From CAZXFH01 sp964640055 (GTDB lineage: Bacteria > Fidelibacterota > UBA2242 > JAFGTP01), in contig CAZXFH010000005.1 of the NCBI GenBank assembly GCA_964640055.1, forward strand, positions 37,017 through 101,016: 64,000 bases of DNA, in the 5' to 3' direction. The notes beneath the pieces were generated by a model. That model worked only from the letters and a program-made list of their open reading frames with translations, was not told the DNA's origin and ran no database searches. Made by a program: the position numbers and the translations under genes. Below are positions 54,263-63,999 of this stretch, in pieces. Each line of letters starts with the position of its first letter. Within the stretch, counting starts at the first letter, position 1.

Positions 54263-55585
54263 ATGACTTTTCTACCTTCCAGACGATCCCTGTTGAAGCT
54301 CTTGTTGGGGTCTCCCCTGCTGCTCAACTATCGACTTACAAAAGGTAATCCCAGAGAGCACCCGCCTCAGAATCTCAATGCGGACCACTATCATTATTTT
54401 GATAAGAAGAGCCGCTTAACCATTTCCATGTGGGACTTTTCCTGGCTGAAAGCCAATCATCCGGGCGGAGCCTATCAGAATCTTGAGCAAAGGGTACGGG
54501 AGGCCCGTCAGAGAGGGTATAATACCCTGCGGATCGATTGTTTCCCTTCCCATTTATTAGATGGGACAGTGACGTTTAAGAAAAATTATAACCCAGCCAC
54601 TGACTTACCGCGCTGGGGACAAACTGCAGTGACCCATGAATGCAATGTTTTAAAACGGTTGACCCGGCTGGCCGAATATTGCCGGAAATATGATCTTTGG
54701 CTCGGATTGGACGCCTGGGACAAAGCCCATATGATCGGACACGAGCGGATCATTGAACCGGAAGAAGAGGAAAAAACCTTCCGGAAAATTGCTGATACCT
54801 GGGTCAGGGCGCTGAAGTTAATGCGGGACGCCGGGGTTTTAGAGCGGGCGGTCTGGGTTGCGCCGCTGAATGAGGTGCCGCACTACTGCGTGGGTAAGTT
54901 ACGCTCAATTATCAAGCTGAGAAAAAAGATAGACAAAGACCCTCAATCCAAACCGGAAGCAGAACAAGCAATGGACCAGGTATATCAGCGCATCAATCAC
55001 TGGATGGGAGCCGCCATTAAAGCCGAAATCGAAAAAGATAATATTCCGCTCTCCTATTCATCACTGGGTCTGGAAAATTATGCCAAGCGGGTGACTGATA
55101 TTTATGATGTAATCGATGTTCATTTTTTACCCTTGGTCATTATGGATGCGGAAGATAAGCAAGCCTTTGAAGAAACCGGCCAGGGGGCATCTAAATTTTC
55201 AGATTTTAACGCTTTACTACAATACGACCTGGCCAAGTATTCACAAGTCTGGAATGCTGTCTGTAAAAAAAATTATGCCCAGATGCTCACCCGGGTCCGG
55301 GATTATCATCAAAAGGCGCTCGACCAGCTAATCCTTCCTTCCGGAAAACGTCTGACCCCGGTTATTACCGAATCCTTCGGCCCCTGTTTTTGGCCCGACC
55401 ATCCGGAGGTCAGCTGGGAATGGTATCAACGGTATAATGCAGATGCCCTGAGAATTGTAGCCCAGCTGCCCTTTGCAGGGTCCTCTATATCCAACTATGC
55501 TGAACCGATTTTTTCGCTTTGGGAAGCTGAAAATTGGCATTACACCGCCAATATTTTCTTTTTAAATGTCTGTGAAACGAACTAA
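54263..55585 (+). CDS. Tat-exported cellulase-like glycoside hydrolase (clan GH-A)
   Basis: 440 residues. The N-terminus has PSRRSLLKLLLG, a twin-arginine signal, so it is exported folded. The barrel has ISMWDFSWL, an LRIDCFPSH strand, WVAPLNEVPHYC (acid/base Asn-Glu) and VITESFGPCFWP (nucleophile Glu), as in the cellulase-like family related to GH5. Likely target is a beta-glucan or a derived oligosaccharide. AAAGGAG lies 5 nt before the ATG. It stands between the first ROK gene (74 nt) and the TonB receptor (158 nt). Confidence 0.82.
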   Translation: MTFLPSRRSLLKLLLGSPLLLNYRLTKGNPREHPPQNLNADHYHYFDKKSRLTISMWDFSWLKANHPGGAYQNLEQRVREARQRGYNTLRIDCFPSHLLDGTVTFKKNYNPATDLPRWGQTAVTHECNVLKRLTRLAEYCRKYDLWLGLDAWDKAHMIGHERIIEPEEEEKTFRKIADTWVRALKLMRDAGVLERAVWVAPLNEVPHYCVGKLRSIIKLRKKIDKDPQSKPEAEQAMDQVYQRINHWMGAAIKAEIEKDNIPLSYSSLGLENYAKRVTDIYDVIDVHFLPLVIMDAEDKQAFEETGQGASKFSDFNALLQYDLAKYSQVWNAVCKKNYAQMLTRVRDYHQKALDQLILPSGKRLTPVITESFGPCFWPDHPEVSWEWYQRYNADALRIVAQLPFAGSSISNYAEPIFSLWEAENWHYTANIFFLNVCETN

Positions 55586-55626
55586 TGCACAAACTGATCC
55601 GGATCTGTATAAAAGTATATTTAGGG

Positions 55627-55655
55627 TTGACTAATTTAAATGGCTTGGGTAACAT
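55627..55655 (+). promoter_or_regulatory. Candidate promoter of the TonB receptor gene
   Basis: TTGACT (55627-55632), 17-nt spacer, TAACAT (55650-55655), about 90 nt before the ATG. It suggests the receptor can be transcribed apart from the upstream hydrolase gene. Confidence 0.45.
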
Positions 55656-55743
55656 AAACAGAGGGGTACAGTTTGAATGTTAAAAACAAATCAAATAATT
55701 TTTATAAACTTTAAGGATCCAATTTTCAGCGGGGGTATTAACA

Positions 55744-58700
55744 ATGAATAGAATAGTCAAATGCATATTTTGGGGCCTTATCCTGATAGTGGTATTGGGT
55801 ACAATTCTCACCTTAAAGCCACTCTATGGCGCCACGACAGGAAAGATAACAGGCCGGGTCACAAATGCCGAAACCGGTGCAGGACTGGCTGGCATTAATG
55901 TCATTATAGATGATACTTACCTGGGGACGGCCACAGATGAAAAGGGGTATTATACCATTTTAAATGTATCTCCCGGCACCTATGTGCTGCGCTTTGAAGG
56001 CATTGGTTACACAAATGCTAAGGTTAGGAATGTAAAAGTCGCCATTGACCTGACCACAACCATAAATGCTCAGATGTCTGCCGAAGTCTTAGGAATGCAA
56101 GAGGTCATTGCTACGGCGCAACGTCCGGTGGTTATCGAGGATATATCCAATAGTCGCTTGGATATTAGTTCCGATCAGATCGAAAATATCCCGGTAGAAA
56201 ACATCTCGGAAATTATTGGATTACAGGCGGGCATTGAAGGCTTGTATATTCGCGGCAGCGATCCGGCCCAGGCCACATTCCTTTTAGACGGCCTCTCATT
56301 AAATGATGAACGTGAAAACATTCCCTATACAACCATCAGCTTAAGCGCGGTCAAAGAGGTTCAGGTACAGACCGGTGGTTTTAATGCTGAGTACGGCGAT
56401 GTCCGTTCGGGAGTTATAAACGTGGTAACCCGTGAAGGCGGGCTGCATAGTTATTCCGGTCGTATCACGCTGCGCTATTCACCCGCGGCTCCAAAGCATT
56501 TCGGTCCTTCCGTATATTCGCATAATACCTATTATACACGCCCTTTTACCGATCCGGAAGTATGCTGGACCGGCACTCATAATGGCGCCTGGGACCGGTA
56601 TACTCAACAACAATACACAGAGTTTGAAGGCTATTATTCATTATCTAAAAAATGGAATAGCGATACAGATCCCAGTAACGATCTCACTCCGGCCGCCATC
56701 AAACGGCTGTGGGAATGGCATCATCGCCGACAGGGAGATATTAAAAAACCGGATTATCATGTCGACGGTGGTTTCGGTGGCCCGGTACCCTTCATAAGTG
56801 ATAAACTAGGGGATCTACGTTTTTTCACCTCCTATTATCAGGTTCATGAGATGTTTGTGGTTCCCCTTTACCGGGACAGTTATGATGAAAGCAATTTTCA
56901 ATTAAAACTGACCAGCAATATCACTAATCATATTAAACTGTCCCTGGAAGGCCTATATGGAACCGTCGCTTCCGTTTGTCCGGATCAATGGCAGATACCC
57001 CCGAGCGGTTCGGTTGTCCGCAGTCCGGAAAGCATTACGGCACGCGTCAATAGTACGACCGGTGACGAGATATTCTATATGCCTGATTACTTCACCCCGT
57101 CTGATATTTTCCGGACCCAAATAGGACTCAAATTAACCCATCAATTAAATGAGAGGACCTTTTATGAGCTGAAACTCAGTAGTATGTCAAATATATATGA
57201 TGCCTATGGCACCGCCTATCGCGATACCGCTGCCAAATACGAAATTATCAAAGGCTTGTATATGGATGAGGCGCCTTACGGATATTATCCGCCGCTAAAC
57301 CTGCCTCCCAGCCCGGGTGGTTATCTGGCCCTGGGGGGCTGGATGGGCTTTGGTCGCGACGATTCCAAGGTCATTACTTCCCGGTTTGAATTCGACTGTA
57401 CCAGTCAAATCAATCGCTTCAACCAGGTCAAAGGGGGTCTGGATGTAATATTTACCGATTATGATGTCCATTCCCGGCTCTATCATCCCCATTCAATCCA
57501 GTGGAGCCATCATTATAAGCGGGTTGCACAACCGTACCGCTTAGGAACCTTTATTCAAAACAAACTGGAGTTCGAAGGACTGATCTTAAATGCCGGTTTG
57601 AGACTGGATTATTCCAATCCCAACACAAAATGGTATGACCTGGCGGTCTATGACACCCTCCTGACCAGCCAATACGGTGAACAAATAGAACAAAAGGCGC
57701 CCCAGGAACCGGTTGACCCTCAGTGGGTTTTAAGTCCGCGCCTGGGCGTTTCTCATCCAATTACAGAGGACTCTAAACTTTATTTCAACTATGGACATTT
57801 CAATGCCCTGCCCAGTTCTGAATACCGTTTTCATTTAGATTGGGCCGGGACGGGTCAGGTAAAATACCTGGGTAATCCAGGCATTGATTATGCACGTACC
57901 GTGGCCTACGAATTGGGCTACGAACAGAATATCTTCGGACAATATCTGTTGAAATTAGCCGGATATTATAAGGATATCACGGATCAACCCAGCTGGATAA
58001 CCTATTTAAATTCAGAACAATCGATTGGTGTTAGCCGGGCGGGAACGGATAGCTACGAAGATATTCGCGGGTTTGAGATCACCTTCCGGAAGAATGCCGG
58101 CAGATGGTTCTATGGTTTTATCAACTACACCTATATGGTGCATACCCGCGGATACTTCGGAGTCCGCTATCAATACGAGGACATTATCGAGCAAAAAGTA
58201 TATGAAAAGAACAACCCCTACATTGAACGGCCGGTTCCACGTCCCTATTTCAGGGCAAATTTAAACTTCCATATTCCCCGCGATTTCGGGATCCTGGGCG
58301 GTTGGAATCTGAACCTACTGACCCATTGGAAGGCCGGGGAAACCATTACCTACAATCCTTCCAATCTACCGGGCGTACAGGATAATGTTCAATGGAAAGA
58401 CTACCATAATATAGATATGCGGTTTTCAAAGATATTCAAAATTAAAAACATCTCTCTGGAATGCTTTATTGACGCCTCTAATGTACTCAACAACAAACAC
58501 TTTAGTACGGCCGGATTCTCCGACTTTAATGACCGGATCGCCTATATGGAATCACTGCATTTTGATTGGGAAGAGGGCCTTGAACACGGAGATGACCGGA
58601 TGGGAGAATATCGCTCACGAGACGTGGATTATATTCCCATGGTATCGACTGAAAATGTATATGATATTAACGAACCGGTAAACCGGGTACTTTATTATGA

Positions 58701-58875
58701 TCAGACCACCGAACGTTATATGCAATATCGCAATGATACCTGGATAACCCGTAGCGAAGAATGGACTCAGAAAAACGTACTGGATAAAAAAGCCTATATC
58801 GATATGCCCAATCTCACTTATTTTACCTTTCTTAATCCGCGCAATATCACTTTAGGTATAAAAATAAATTTCTAG
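55744..58875 (+). CDS. TonB-dependent outer-membrane receptor with carboxypeptidase-regulatory-like N-terminus
   Basis: 1043 residues. Signal peptide (about 1-30), a CarboxypepD_reg-like beta domain (about 33-115: GKITGRVTNAETGAGLAGIN), a plug (about 130-245: LYIRGSDPAQATFLLDGLSL, VQTGGFNAEYGDVRSGVINV) and a 22-strand-type barrel ending NPRNITLGIKINF with C-terminal Phe. It takes up a ligand, probably an oligosaccharide given the neighbours, using TonB energy. It resembles SusC in layout but no SusD gene follows; the secreted gene at 58915 is in that place. An aromatic-rich loop (DPEVCWTGTHNGAWDRY) follows the plug. Confidence 0.93.
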   Translation: MNRIVKCIFWGLILIVVLGTILTLKPLYGATTGKITGRVTNAETGAGLAGINVIIDDTYLGTATDEKGYYTILNVSPGTYVLRFEGIGYTNAKVRNVKVAIDLTTTINAQMSAEVLGMQEVIATAQRPVVIEDISNSRLDISSDQIENIPVENISEIIGLQAGIEGLYIRGSDPAQATFLLDGLSLNDERENIPYTTISLSAVKEVQVQTGGFNAEYGDVRSGVINVVTREGGLHSYSGRITLRYSPAAPKHFGPSVYSHNTYYTRPFTDPEVCWTGTHNGAWDRYTQQQYTEFEGYYSLSKKWNSDTDPSNDLTPAAIKRLWEWHHRRQGDIKKPDYHVDGGFGGPVPFISDKLGDLRFFTSYYQVHEMFVVPLYRDSYDESNFQLKLTSNITNHIKLSLEGLYGTVASVCPDQWQIPPSGSVVRSPESITARVNSTTGDEIFYMPDYFTPSDIFRTQIGLKLTHQLNERTFYELKLSSMSNIYDAYGTAYRDTAAKYEIIKGLYMDEAPYGYYPPLNLPPSPGGYLALGGWMGFGRDDSKVITSRFEFDCTSQINRFNQVKGGLDVIFTDYDVHSRLYHPHSIQWSHHYKRVAQPYRLGTFIQNKLEFEGLILNAGLRLDYSNPNTKWYDLAVYDTLLTSQYGEQIEQKAPQEPVDPQWVLSPRLGVSHPITEDSKLYFNYGHFNALPSSEYRFHLDWAGTGQVKYLGNPGIDYARTVAYELGYEQNIFGQYLLKLAGYYKDITDQPSWITYLNSEQSIGVSRAGTDSYEDIRGFEITFRKNAGRWFYGFINYTYMVHTRGYFGVRYQYEDIIEQKVYEKNNPYIERPVPRPYFRANLNFHIPRDFGILGGWNLNLLTHWKAGETITYNPSNLPGVQDNVQWKDYHNIDMRFSKIFKIKNISLECFIDASNVLNNKHFSTAGFSDFNDRIAYMESLHFDWEEGLEHGDDRMGEYRSRDVDYIPMVSTENVYDINEPVNRVLYYDQTTERYMQYRNDTWITRSEEWTQKNVLDKKAYIDMPNLTYFTFLNPRNITLGIKINF

Positions 58876-58914
58876 GGAAAACCAATTAACCAAAAGAATA
58901 ATAAAGGTAAAAAG

Positions 58915-60990
58915 ATGCATAAGTTCAAGTTCACGAAAATAGCAGGTCTTATTTTTTCCTTTTTATTAATAATACAGCCAGGGGTGCAGGCTCAAGGCCG
59001 GGTTTCCAGGGATCTACAGAAGTGGTTTAAAATCGGGTATCTGCAGCATTATTATTCTGCCCGGGGTGCTGAATGGGGCTCCAATGAGAATACCGGTTTA
59101 TTTGACGGATTACGTTATCCGGCCCATTATTTGAACCAGGACAATTTCTGCATTATCCGCACCTGGTTGGTATGCCGCAATTTCACCGATGCAGACGGCA
59201 TTTCCTGGCCCTATAAATCCGCCTTTATGGGGGGTATGGAACCCGGTAATTCCATTCCCATGGTTCACAAGATGATCTCCAAATTCGAACCGCCCAAGGT
59301 CTACGTAGACGGAGCCCTTTCTTCAGAGCAGAATCCCGGCATCGATGAAATAGATCCGAATTTACCTTGTGACCGCAAGATAGTTAATGTGGTCAACACC
59401 CCACTGGGTGTCACCATGACCCGCAATATTTATGCTTTTAGTCAACAATATCATAGTAATTACTTTACGCTTGAATATATCCTTGAAAATACCGGGAATA
59501 CCGATGATGATAACGCGCTAGAGTTAGCAGATCAAACCGTCACAGATCTTTATCTGGGCTGGCTGGACCACTATGCCAACCGGGAAGCTGCGTGGTATGT
59601 AAAAGGGGAGCATGCCTGGGGCAAATTTTTGTGGGTGACGCAGCGCGGTGAAGATTACGACCAATACGTGGCCGGTGATCTGAGCGCTGATTCCATGCGC
59701 TGTAACTGGGCCTGGCTAGGTAAGGCAGAGGGATTGAGTTGGGACAATATCGGCGCCCCCAATGTTCAGGGAAATGGCCGCCTGGCCAACACCCAATATC
59801 CCGGTATGGTTTTCTTACACGTGGACACCGGTCCCAACGACTCGACCGATAATCCCGGTTTACCGGTAATGGGCTGGAATGGAAACGATACCCATCCGGC
59901 TTCGGCCAGTAACAGTACTGATGTTAGCGCTATGGGGACGCTGTGGAATATGTTTGCCGGAAATTCGCTCCCCAAAAGCGGTCAATATGGTGGTTATGAC
60001 CGGATGGATGAACGGAGTGGGCAGTACCCAGCCGCACACACCGATCCCGGTGGCTCTTCAGCCCTGGCCGGGTTTGGGCCCTATACCCTGGAGCCCGGAG
60101 AGTCGGTACGCATTGTTGTTGCTGAAGGTGTGGCCGGTCTCAACCGGCAATTATGCGAAGACATCGGTTACCAATGGAAAAATGGATCACCACCCTTCAC
60201 CTTACCTGATGGCCGCACCACCACAGATGCTGATCAATATAAAAACAGCTGGGTTTTCACCGGTGAGGACTCCATTATACAGACCTTTAGCCGCGCCCGA
60301 CGTTGCTTTGAAAATGACATGCATATCCCTACACCACCCCGACCCCCTCAATCTTTCTATGTGAATTCCGGTGGTGACCGGATCAATCTGAGCTGGCAGG
60401 ACCCGCTGCTTGGCTACGGACCTAATTTTGCCGGTTTTAAAATCTTTCGGGCCATCGGAAAGCCGGACACAGTCTATAAGGAAATTTTTTCCTGCACCCT
60501 GCCTGATACGGTGCATTCTTTTAATGACCGGACCCCGCAACGCGGCTTTTCCTACTACTACTATATTGTCTCCTTCAGTGACGGGTCTAATAACAGTGGC
60601 ACCATGAATCCTTCCGGCCCTTTGGTCAGCAGCCGCTTTTATACGCAAACGACACTACCCGCCTATTTGAAAAGACAGGCCGGGGACGACTTGAAAGATA
60701 TCCGCGTGGTGCCTAATCCCTATTATATCGCCGGCCGTAGTTATCAATATGGTGTCCATGAAGACCGGGATAAAATCATGTTCCTGAATATACCGGGTAA
60801 ATGTACTATCCGGATATTTACCGAACGAGGCGATCTGATAAAAACCATCGAGCATACCGATGGAAGCGGCGACGAAGCCTGGAATTCCAATACCATGCAT
60901 CGCCAGGTAGTGGTCAGCGGTATATATATTGTTCATTTTGAAACACCCGGCGGTAAATCCACCTTTCGCAAAATGATCATAATCAGATAG
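58915..60990 (+). CDS. Secreted protein with Fn3-like and C-terminal sorting (T9SS-like) domains
   Basis: 691 residues. Signal peptide (about 1-27, ending VQAQG). The first 470 residues are a beta-rich region of unknown fold. An Fn3-like domain (about 478-570: LSWQDPLLGYGPNFAGFKIF) is followed by a final domain from about 590 (VVPNPYYIAGR, IRIFTERGDLI, VVSGIYIVHFET, STFRKMIIIR), which has the form of Por-type or FlgD-like sorting domains. It starts 39 nt after the receptor gene and takes the place SusD has in classical systems. It may be a surface binding partner of the receptor (inference). Confidence 0.78.
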   Translation: MHKFKFTKIAGLIFSFLLIIQPGVQAQGRVSRDLQKWFKIGYLQHYYSARGAEWGSNENTGLFDGLRYPAHYLNQDNFCIIRTWLVCRNFTDADGISWPYKSAFMGGMEPGNSIPMVHKMISKFEPPKVYVDGALSSEQNPGIDEIDPNLPCDRKIVNVVNTPLGVTMTRNIYAFSQQYHSNYFTLEYILENTGNTDDDNALELADQTVTDLYLGWLDHYANREAAWYVKGEHAWGKFLWVTQRGEDYDQYVAGDLSADSMRCNWAWLGKAEGLSWDNIGAPNVQGNGRLANTQYPGMVFLHVDTGPNDSTDNPGLPVMGWNGNDTHPASASNSTDVSAMGTLWNMFAGNSLPKSGQYGGYDRMDERSGQYPAAHTDPGGSSALAGFGPYTLEPGESVRIVVAEGVAGLNRQLCEDIGYQWKNGSPPFTLPDGRTTTDADQYKNSWVFTGEDSIIQTFSRARRCFENDMHIPTPPRPPQSFYVNSGGDRINLSWQDPLLGYGPNFAGFKIFRAIGKPDTVYKEIFSCTLPDTVHSFNDRTPQRGFSYYYYIVSFSDGSNNSGTMNPSGPLVSSRFYTQTTLPAYLKRQAGDDLKDIRVVPNPYYIAGRSYQYGVHEDRDKIMFLNIPGKCTIRIFTERGDLIKTIEHTDGSGDEAWNSNTMHRQVVVSGIYIVHFETPGGKSTFRKMIIIR

Positions 60991-61082
60991 ATAATTCCAT
61001 TTATATAGGATGATAATTGATCCGGAATCTTAAAGGATATATATAATCATTGTAATCAATCCAACCGACAGGAGAAGTCTCC

Positions 61083-62027
61083 ATGGCTGTGATCGGAATT
61101 GATTTAGGCGGAACCAAAATAGCCGGAGCGGTTTTTGAAGACCAGGGCAAACTTATCCAAAAAGAGCTGCTCAAAATCGGGGAAAAAACCGGCCGGCAAG
61201 TAGCTAACCTAATTATCACCCAAATCCACCAGCTACGGGATAATATCAATCAAAGAGATCTGTCAGTCGGCGCCATTGGTATCTCGGTGCCCGGTATTTA
61301 TTTTTCCGACAGTGGCAGGGTTTGGGCGCCCAATATTCACGGCTGGGAAAACTATCCCCTCTTAAAAGAACTCAACGTCCAATTCCCCCGTATCCCTATC
61401 AAGATCGACAGCGATCGGGCCTGTTATATTTTGGGGGAAACCTGGCAGGGTACTGCGCAGGGCTGCCGGGATGCCATCTTTGTGGCTGTGGGTACCGGCA
61501 TCGGGGCAGGCATTTTAATTAACGGCCAAATTTTACGAGGGCATAATGATATTGCCGGCGCCACCGGCTGGATGGCTCTGAAGCAACCGTTTCGCAAGGA
61601 ATACCTCAGCTGCGGATGCTTTGAATACCATGCCTCCGGAGCGGGATTAGTAAAAGTCGCCCGAGATTTGATAGAAAAGGAAAAAAATTACAGGGGTATT
61701 TTGAGACACAAAGCATCAGAAAAATTGACTACCCCGCTTATTTTTAAAGCCTATGAAGAATCTGATCCGATCGCCAAAACGGTGATTGAGCAGGCTGTCC
61801 GCTACTGGGGTATGGCAGCGGCCAATTATGTCAGTCTGTTCAATCCTGATAAAATTATCTTCGGCGGAGGTGTATTTGGACCGGCGGCCCGTTTCCTGGA
61901 CGATATCCGCAGCGAAGCGACTCGCTGGGCCCAACCGATCGCCTTTAAAAAGGTCAGCCTTGAGGTTTCCGCCCTGGGGAGTGCTGCCGGCCTGATCGGG
62001 GCCGGGCGTCTGGCACTACTGGCCTGA
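61083..62027 (+). CDS. ROK-family sugar kinase-like protein (second copy)
   Basis: 314 residues, with GIDLGGTKIAGA, IDSDRACYILGE and VAVGTGIGAGIL. It shares with the copy at 53208 the changed AGATGWMAL and CGCFEYHAS motifs; the central third is almost identical, while the N-terminal 60 residues and the last 60 differ more. This is a local duplication with possible different sugar or allosteric roles. CAGGAG lies upstream of the ATG. It is followed 43 nt later by the MFS transporter, a likely source of its substrate. Confidence 0.9.
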   Translation: MAVIGIDLGGTKIAGAVFEDQGKLIQKELLKIGEKTGRQVANLIITQIHQLRDNINQRDLSVGAIGISVPGIYFSDSGRVWAPNIHGWENYPLLKELNVQFPRIPIKIDSDRACYILGETWQGTAQGCRDAIFVAVGTGIGAGILINGQILRGHNDIAGATGWMALKQPFRKEYLSCGCFEYHASGAGLVKVARDLIEKEKNYRGILRHKASEKLTTPLIFKAYEESDPIAKTVIEQAVRYWGMAAANYVSLFNPDKIIFGGGVFGPAARFLDDIRSEATRWAQPIAFKKVSLEVSALGSAAGLIGAGRLALLA

Positions 62028-62070
62028 ATAATATTATTGAACGGTCACATTAATTATTAAGAGGAAGTCT

Positions 62071-63228
62071 ATGTATAGTAAAAAACTAGTGTTCTGGGCC
62101 GCATGTCTCGGCATGCTCCTGTTCGGAATGGTGATGTTATCCATGGGCACCATTAACACTTTTTTGACCACCAGCCTCAATCTGGATGAATTGAAGATTG
62201 CCTCCCTGGCCGCCCTGTTACCTTTTGGCATCTTGGTCGGTTCGTTTCTTTTTGGGCCGATTGTGGATCGCTTCGGATTCAAACTGCTGCTGATCGTCAG
62301 CGCAGCCCTGATCTTTCTGGCTTTTGAGGGTATTGCTGTTGCCCAAACTTTGCCGGTAATCCAATTGTCCTTCTTTCTGATTGGTCTGGCCGGCGGGGCG
62401 ATCAACGGTGCCACCAATGCCCTGGTGTCTGATATCAGCACGGAAAAGGGCGCTCGCCTCAGCTTGCTGGGGGTTTTTTACGGAATCGGTGCCCTGGGCA
62501 TGCCGATCGTACTGGGTTGCAGCTCCCGTTATATCTCATATAAAACCACTATCATCGGTATCGGATTGTTCGTCTTATTGCCCCTGGCCTTTTTTATTAC
62601 CATATCCTTTCCAGCGCCTAAACATGCGCAAGGATTTCCGATCAAAGCGGGCTTTAAATTATTAAAAAGTCGCTATCTGATATTATTAGGGTTGTTTTTA
62701 TTCTTTGAAAGTGGCATTGAAGGCATTGCCAACAACTGGACCACCACCTACTTCAAAAAGGAATTATTGCTTTCCTCTGATAAAGCCCTTTATGCCCTTT
62801 CCTTTCTGATCTTGTTTTTAACCCTCACCCGCTTATTCCATGGGTACTGGCTGAAAAAAACACCTCCCTATATTGTGCTATTCATTAGTATGGGCGCAGC
62901 CTTTAGCGGTGCTCTGGTAATCCTGCTCTCCCACTCTATGGCCGGCGCGATCATCGGCCTGAGCCTGATGGGCATTGGCTTTGCCGCCGGTTTTCCGGTG
63001 GTCCTCGGCTATACAGGGGAACTCTATCCTCAATTTTCAGGCACTGCTTTCAGTATCGTATTCGTCATCGCTCTGCTCGGCAACACCTCTCTGAACTATC
63101 TGGTGGGAATCATCACCAATGCCTACGGGATCAAAACCTATATCACTGTCCCGCTAATCAGCATTATCATCATGACCGGACTGCTATTTTTCATCATCCG
63201 CGATCTGGGAAATAAAATAAAAATATAA
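62071..63228 (+). CDS. MFS transporter, sugar type
   Basis: 385 residues with about 12 membrane helices and the MFS loop motif GPIVDRFGFK between helices 2 and 3. Of the fucose/glucose-like symporter group by general look (NGATNALVSD in helix 5 region). It would bring monosaccharide or small oligosaccharide released outside into the cytoplasm. AGAGGAAG precedes the ATG. It is 12 nt before the SIS gene and 43 nt after the second ROK gene, so these three are probably one unit. Confidence 0.88.
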   Translation: MYSKKLVFWAACLGMLLFGMVMLSMGTINTFLTTSLNLDELKIASLAALLPFGILVGSFLFGPIVDRFGFKLLLIVSAALIFLAFEGIAVAQTLPVIQLSFFLIGLAGGAINGATNALVSDISTEKGARLSLLGVFYGIGALGMPIVLGCSSRYISYKTTIIGIGLFVLLPLAFFITISFPAPKHAQGFPIKAGFKLLKSRYLILLGLFLFFESGIEGIANNWTTTYFKKELLLSSDKALYALSFLILFLTLTRLFHGYWLKKTPPYIVLFISMGAAFSGALVILLSHSMAGAIIGLSLMGIGFAAGFPVVLGYTGELYPQFSGTAFSIVFVIALLGNTSLNYLVGIITNAYGIKTYITVPLISIIIMTGLLFFIIRDLGNKIKI

Positions 63229-63240
63229 GGAGATCACCAC

Positions 63241-63999
63241 ATGCTAGCCACAAAATGGATCAAAAATGCACGGACTGTTATGGATAAGATTGAAGCCACC
63301 CAGTTGGGCAACATCCAAAAGGCAGCCCGGGTCATGGCGGATAGTATTGCGGCCGGACGCTGGGTACACACCTTTGGTTGCGGTCACGCCACCCTGCCGA
63401 TTGAAGAGATGTATCCCCGCATCGGCGGATTTGTCGGCTTTCATCCCATGATCGAGTTGCCGCTATCCTTTTTTACCCACATCGTCGGTGAAATGGGAGT
63501 TCATCAATTTGTTTTTCTGGAGCGTGTGGAGGGGTATGGTAAGGAAATCATGAAGAGTTATGATTTCGATCCCCAGGATACCATGTGGCTTTTTTCCCAT
63601 TCCGGCGTCAACGCCGTTAACATCGACATCGCTTTAAAAGCCAAAGAGATCGGTATGTCCCTGGTGGTGTTCGGCTCTGCTGATGAGGGCAAAAACCGAG
63701 CCACCAAACATTCCTGTGGCCAGAATCTGTTTCAACTGGCAGATATTATCGTAGATAATTGTACTCCGATGGAAGATGCTTCTATTTCTTTAAAAAATCA
63801 CCCCGATAAAATTGCACCGCTTTCCACAATTTCTTTTGTCACGGCAGTTTGGATGACCATTACGACCGTGGCGGAAATTCTGGTAGAGCGTGGCGAAAAA
63901 CTATATATTCACCCCTCTCATAATGTGGGTGATCCCGGGGCCCGTGACCGGCTCTCCGCGGCCCTCAATGAGTATAAAAAACGGGTCAAGAAAATATAA
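63241..63999 (+). CDS. SIS-domain protein (UPF0309-like)
   Basis: 252 residues of the sugar-isomerase fold: HTFGCGHATLPIEEMYPR, WLFSHSGVNAVNIDIA and LVVFGSADEGKN, a layout shared with the UPF0309 group and related to N-acetylmuramic acid 6-phosphate etherases and amino-sugar isomerases. It may convert a phosphorylated sugar made by the ROK protein. AAGGAG lies 8 nt before the ATG. The stop (TAA at 63997-63999) is just inside the window. The exact reaction is not known. Confidence 0.86.
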   Translation: MLATKWIKNARTVMDKIEATQLGNIQKAARVMADSIAAGRWVHTFGCGHATLPIEEMYPRIGGFVGFHPMIELPLSFFTHIVGEMGVHQFVFLERVEGYGKEIMKSYDFDPQDTMWLFSHSGVNAVNIDIALKAKEIGMSLVVFGSADEGKNRATKHSCGQNLFQLADIIVDNCTPMEDASISLKNHPDKIAPLSTISFVTAVWMTITTVAEILVERGEKLYIHPSHNVGDPGARDRLSAALNEYKKRVKKI

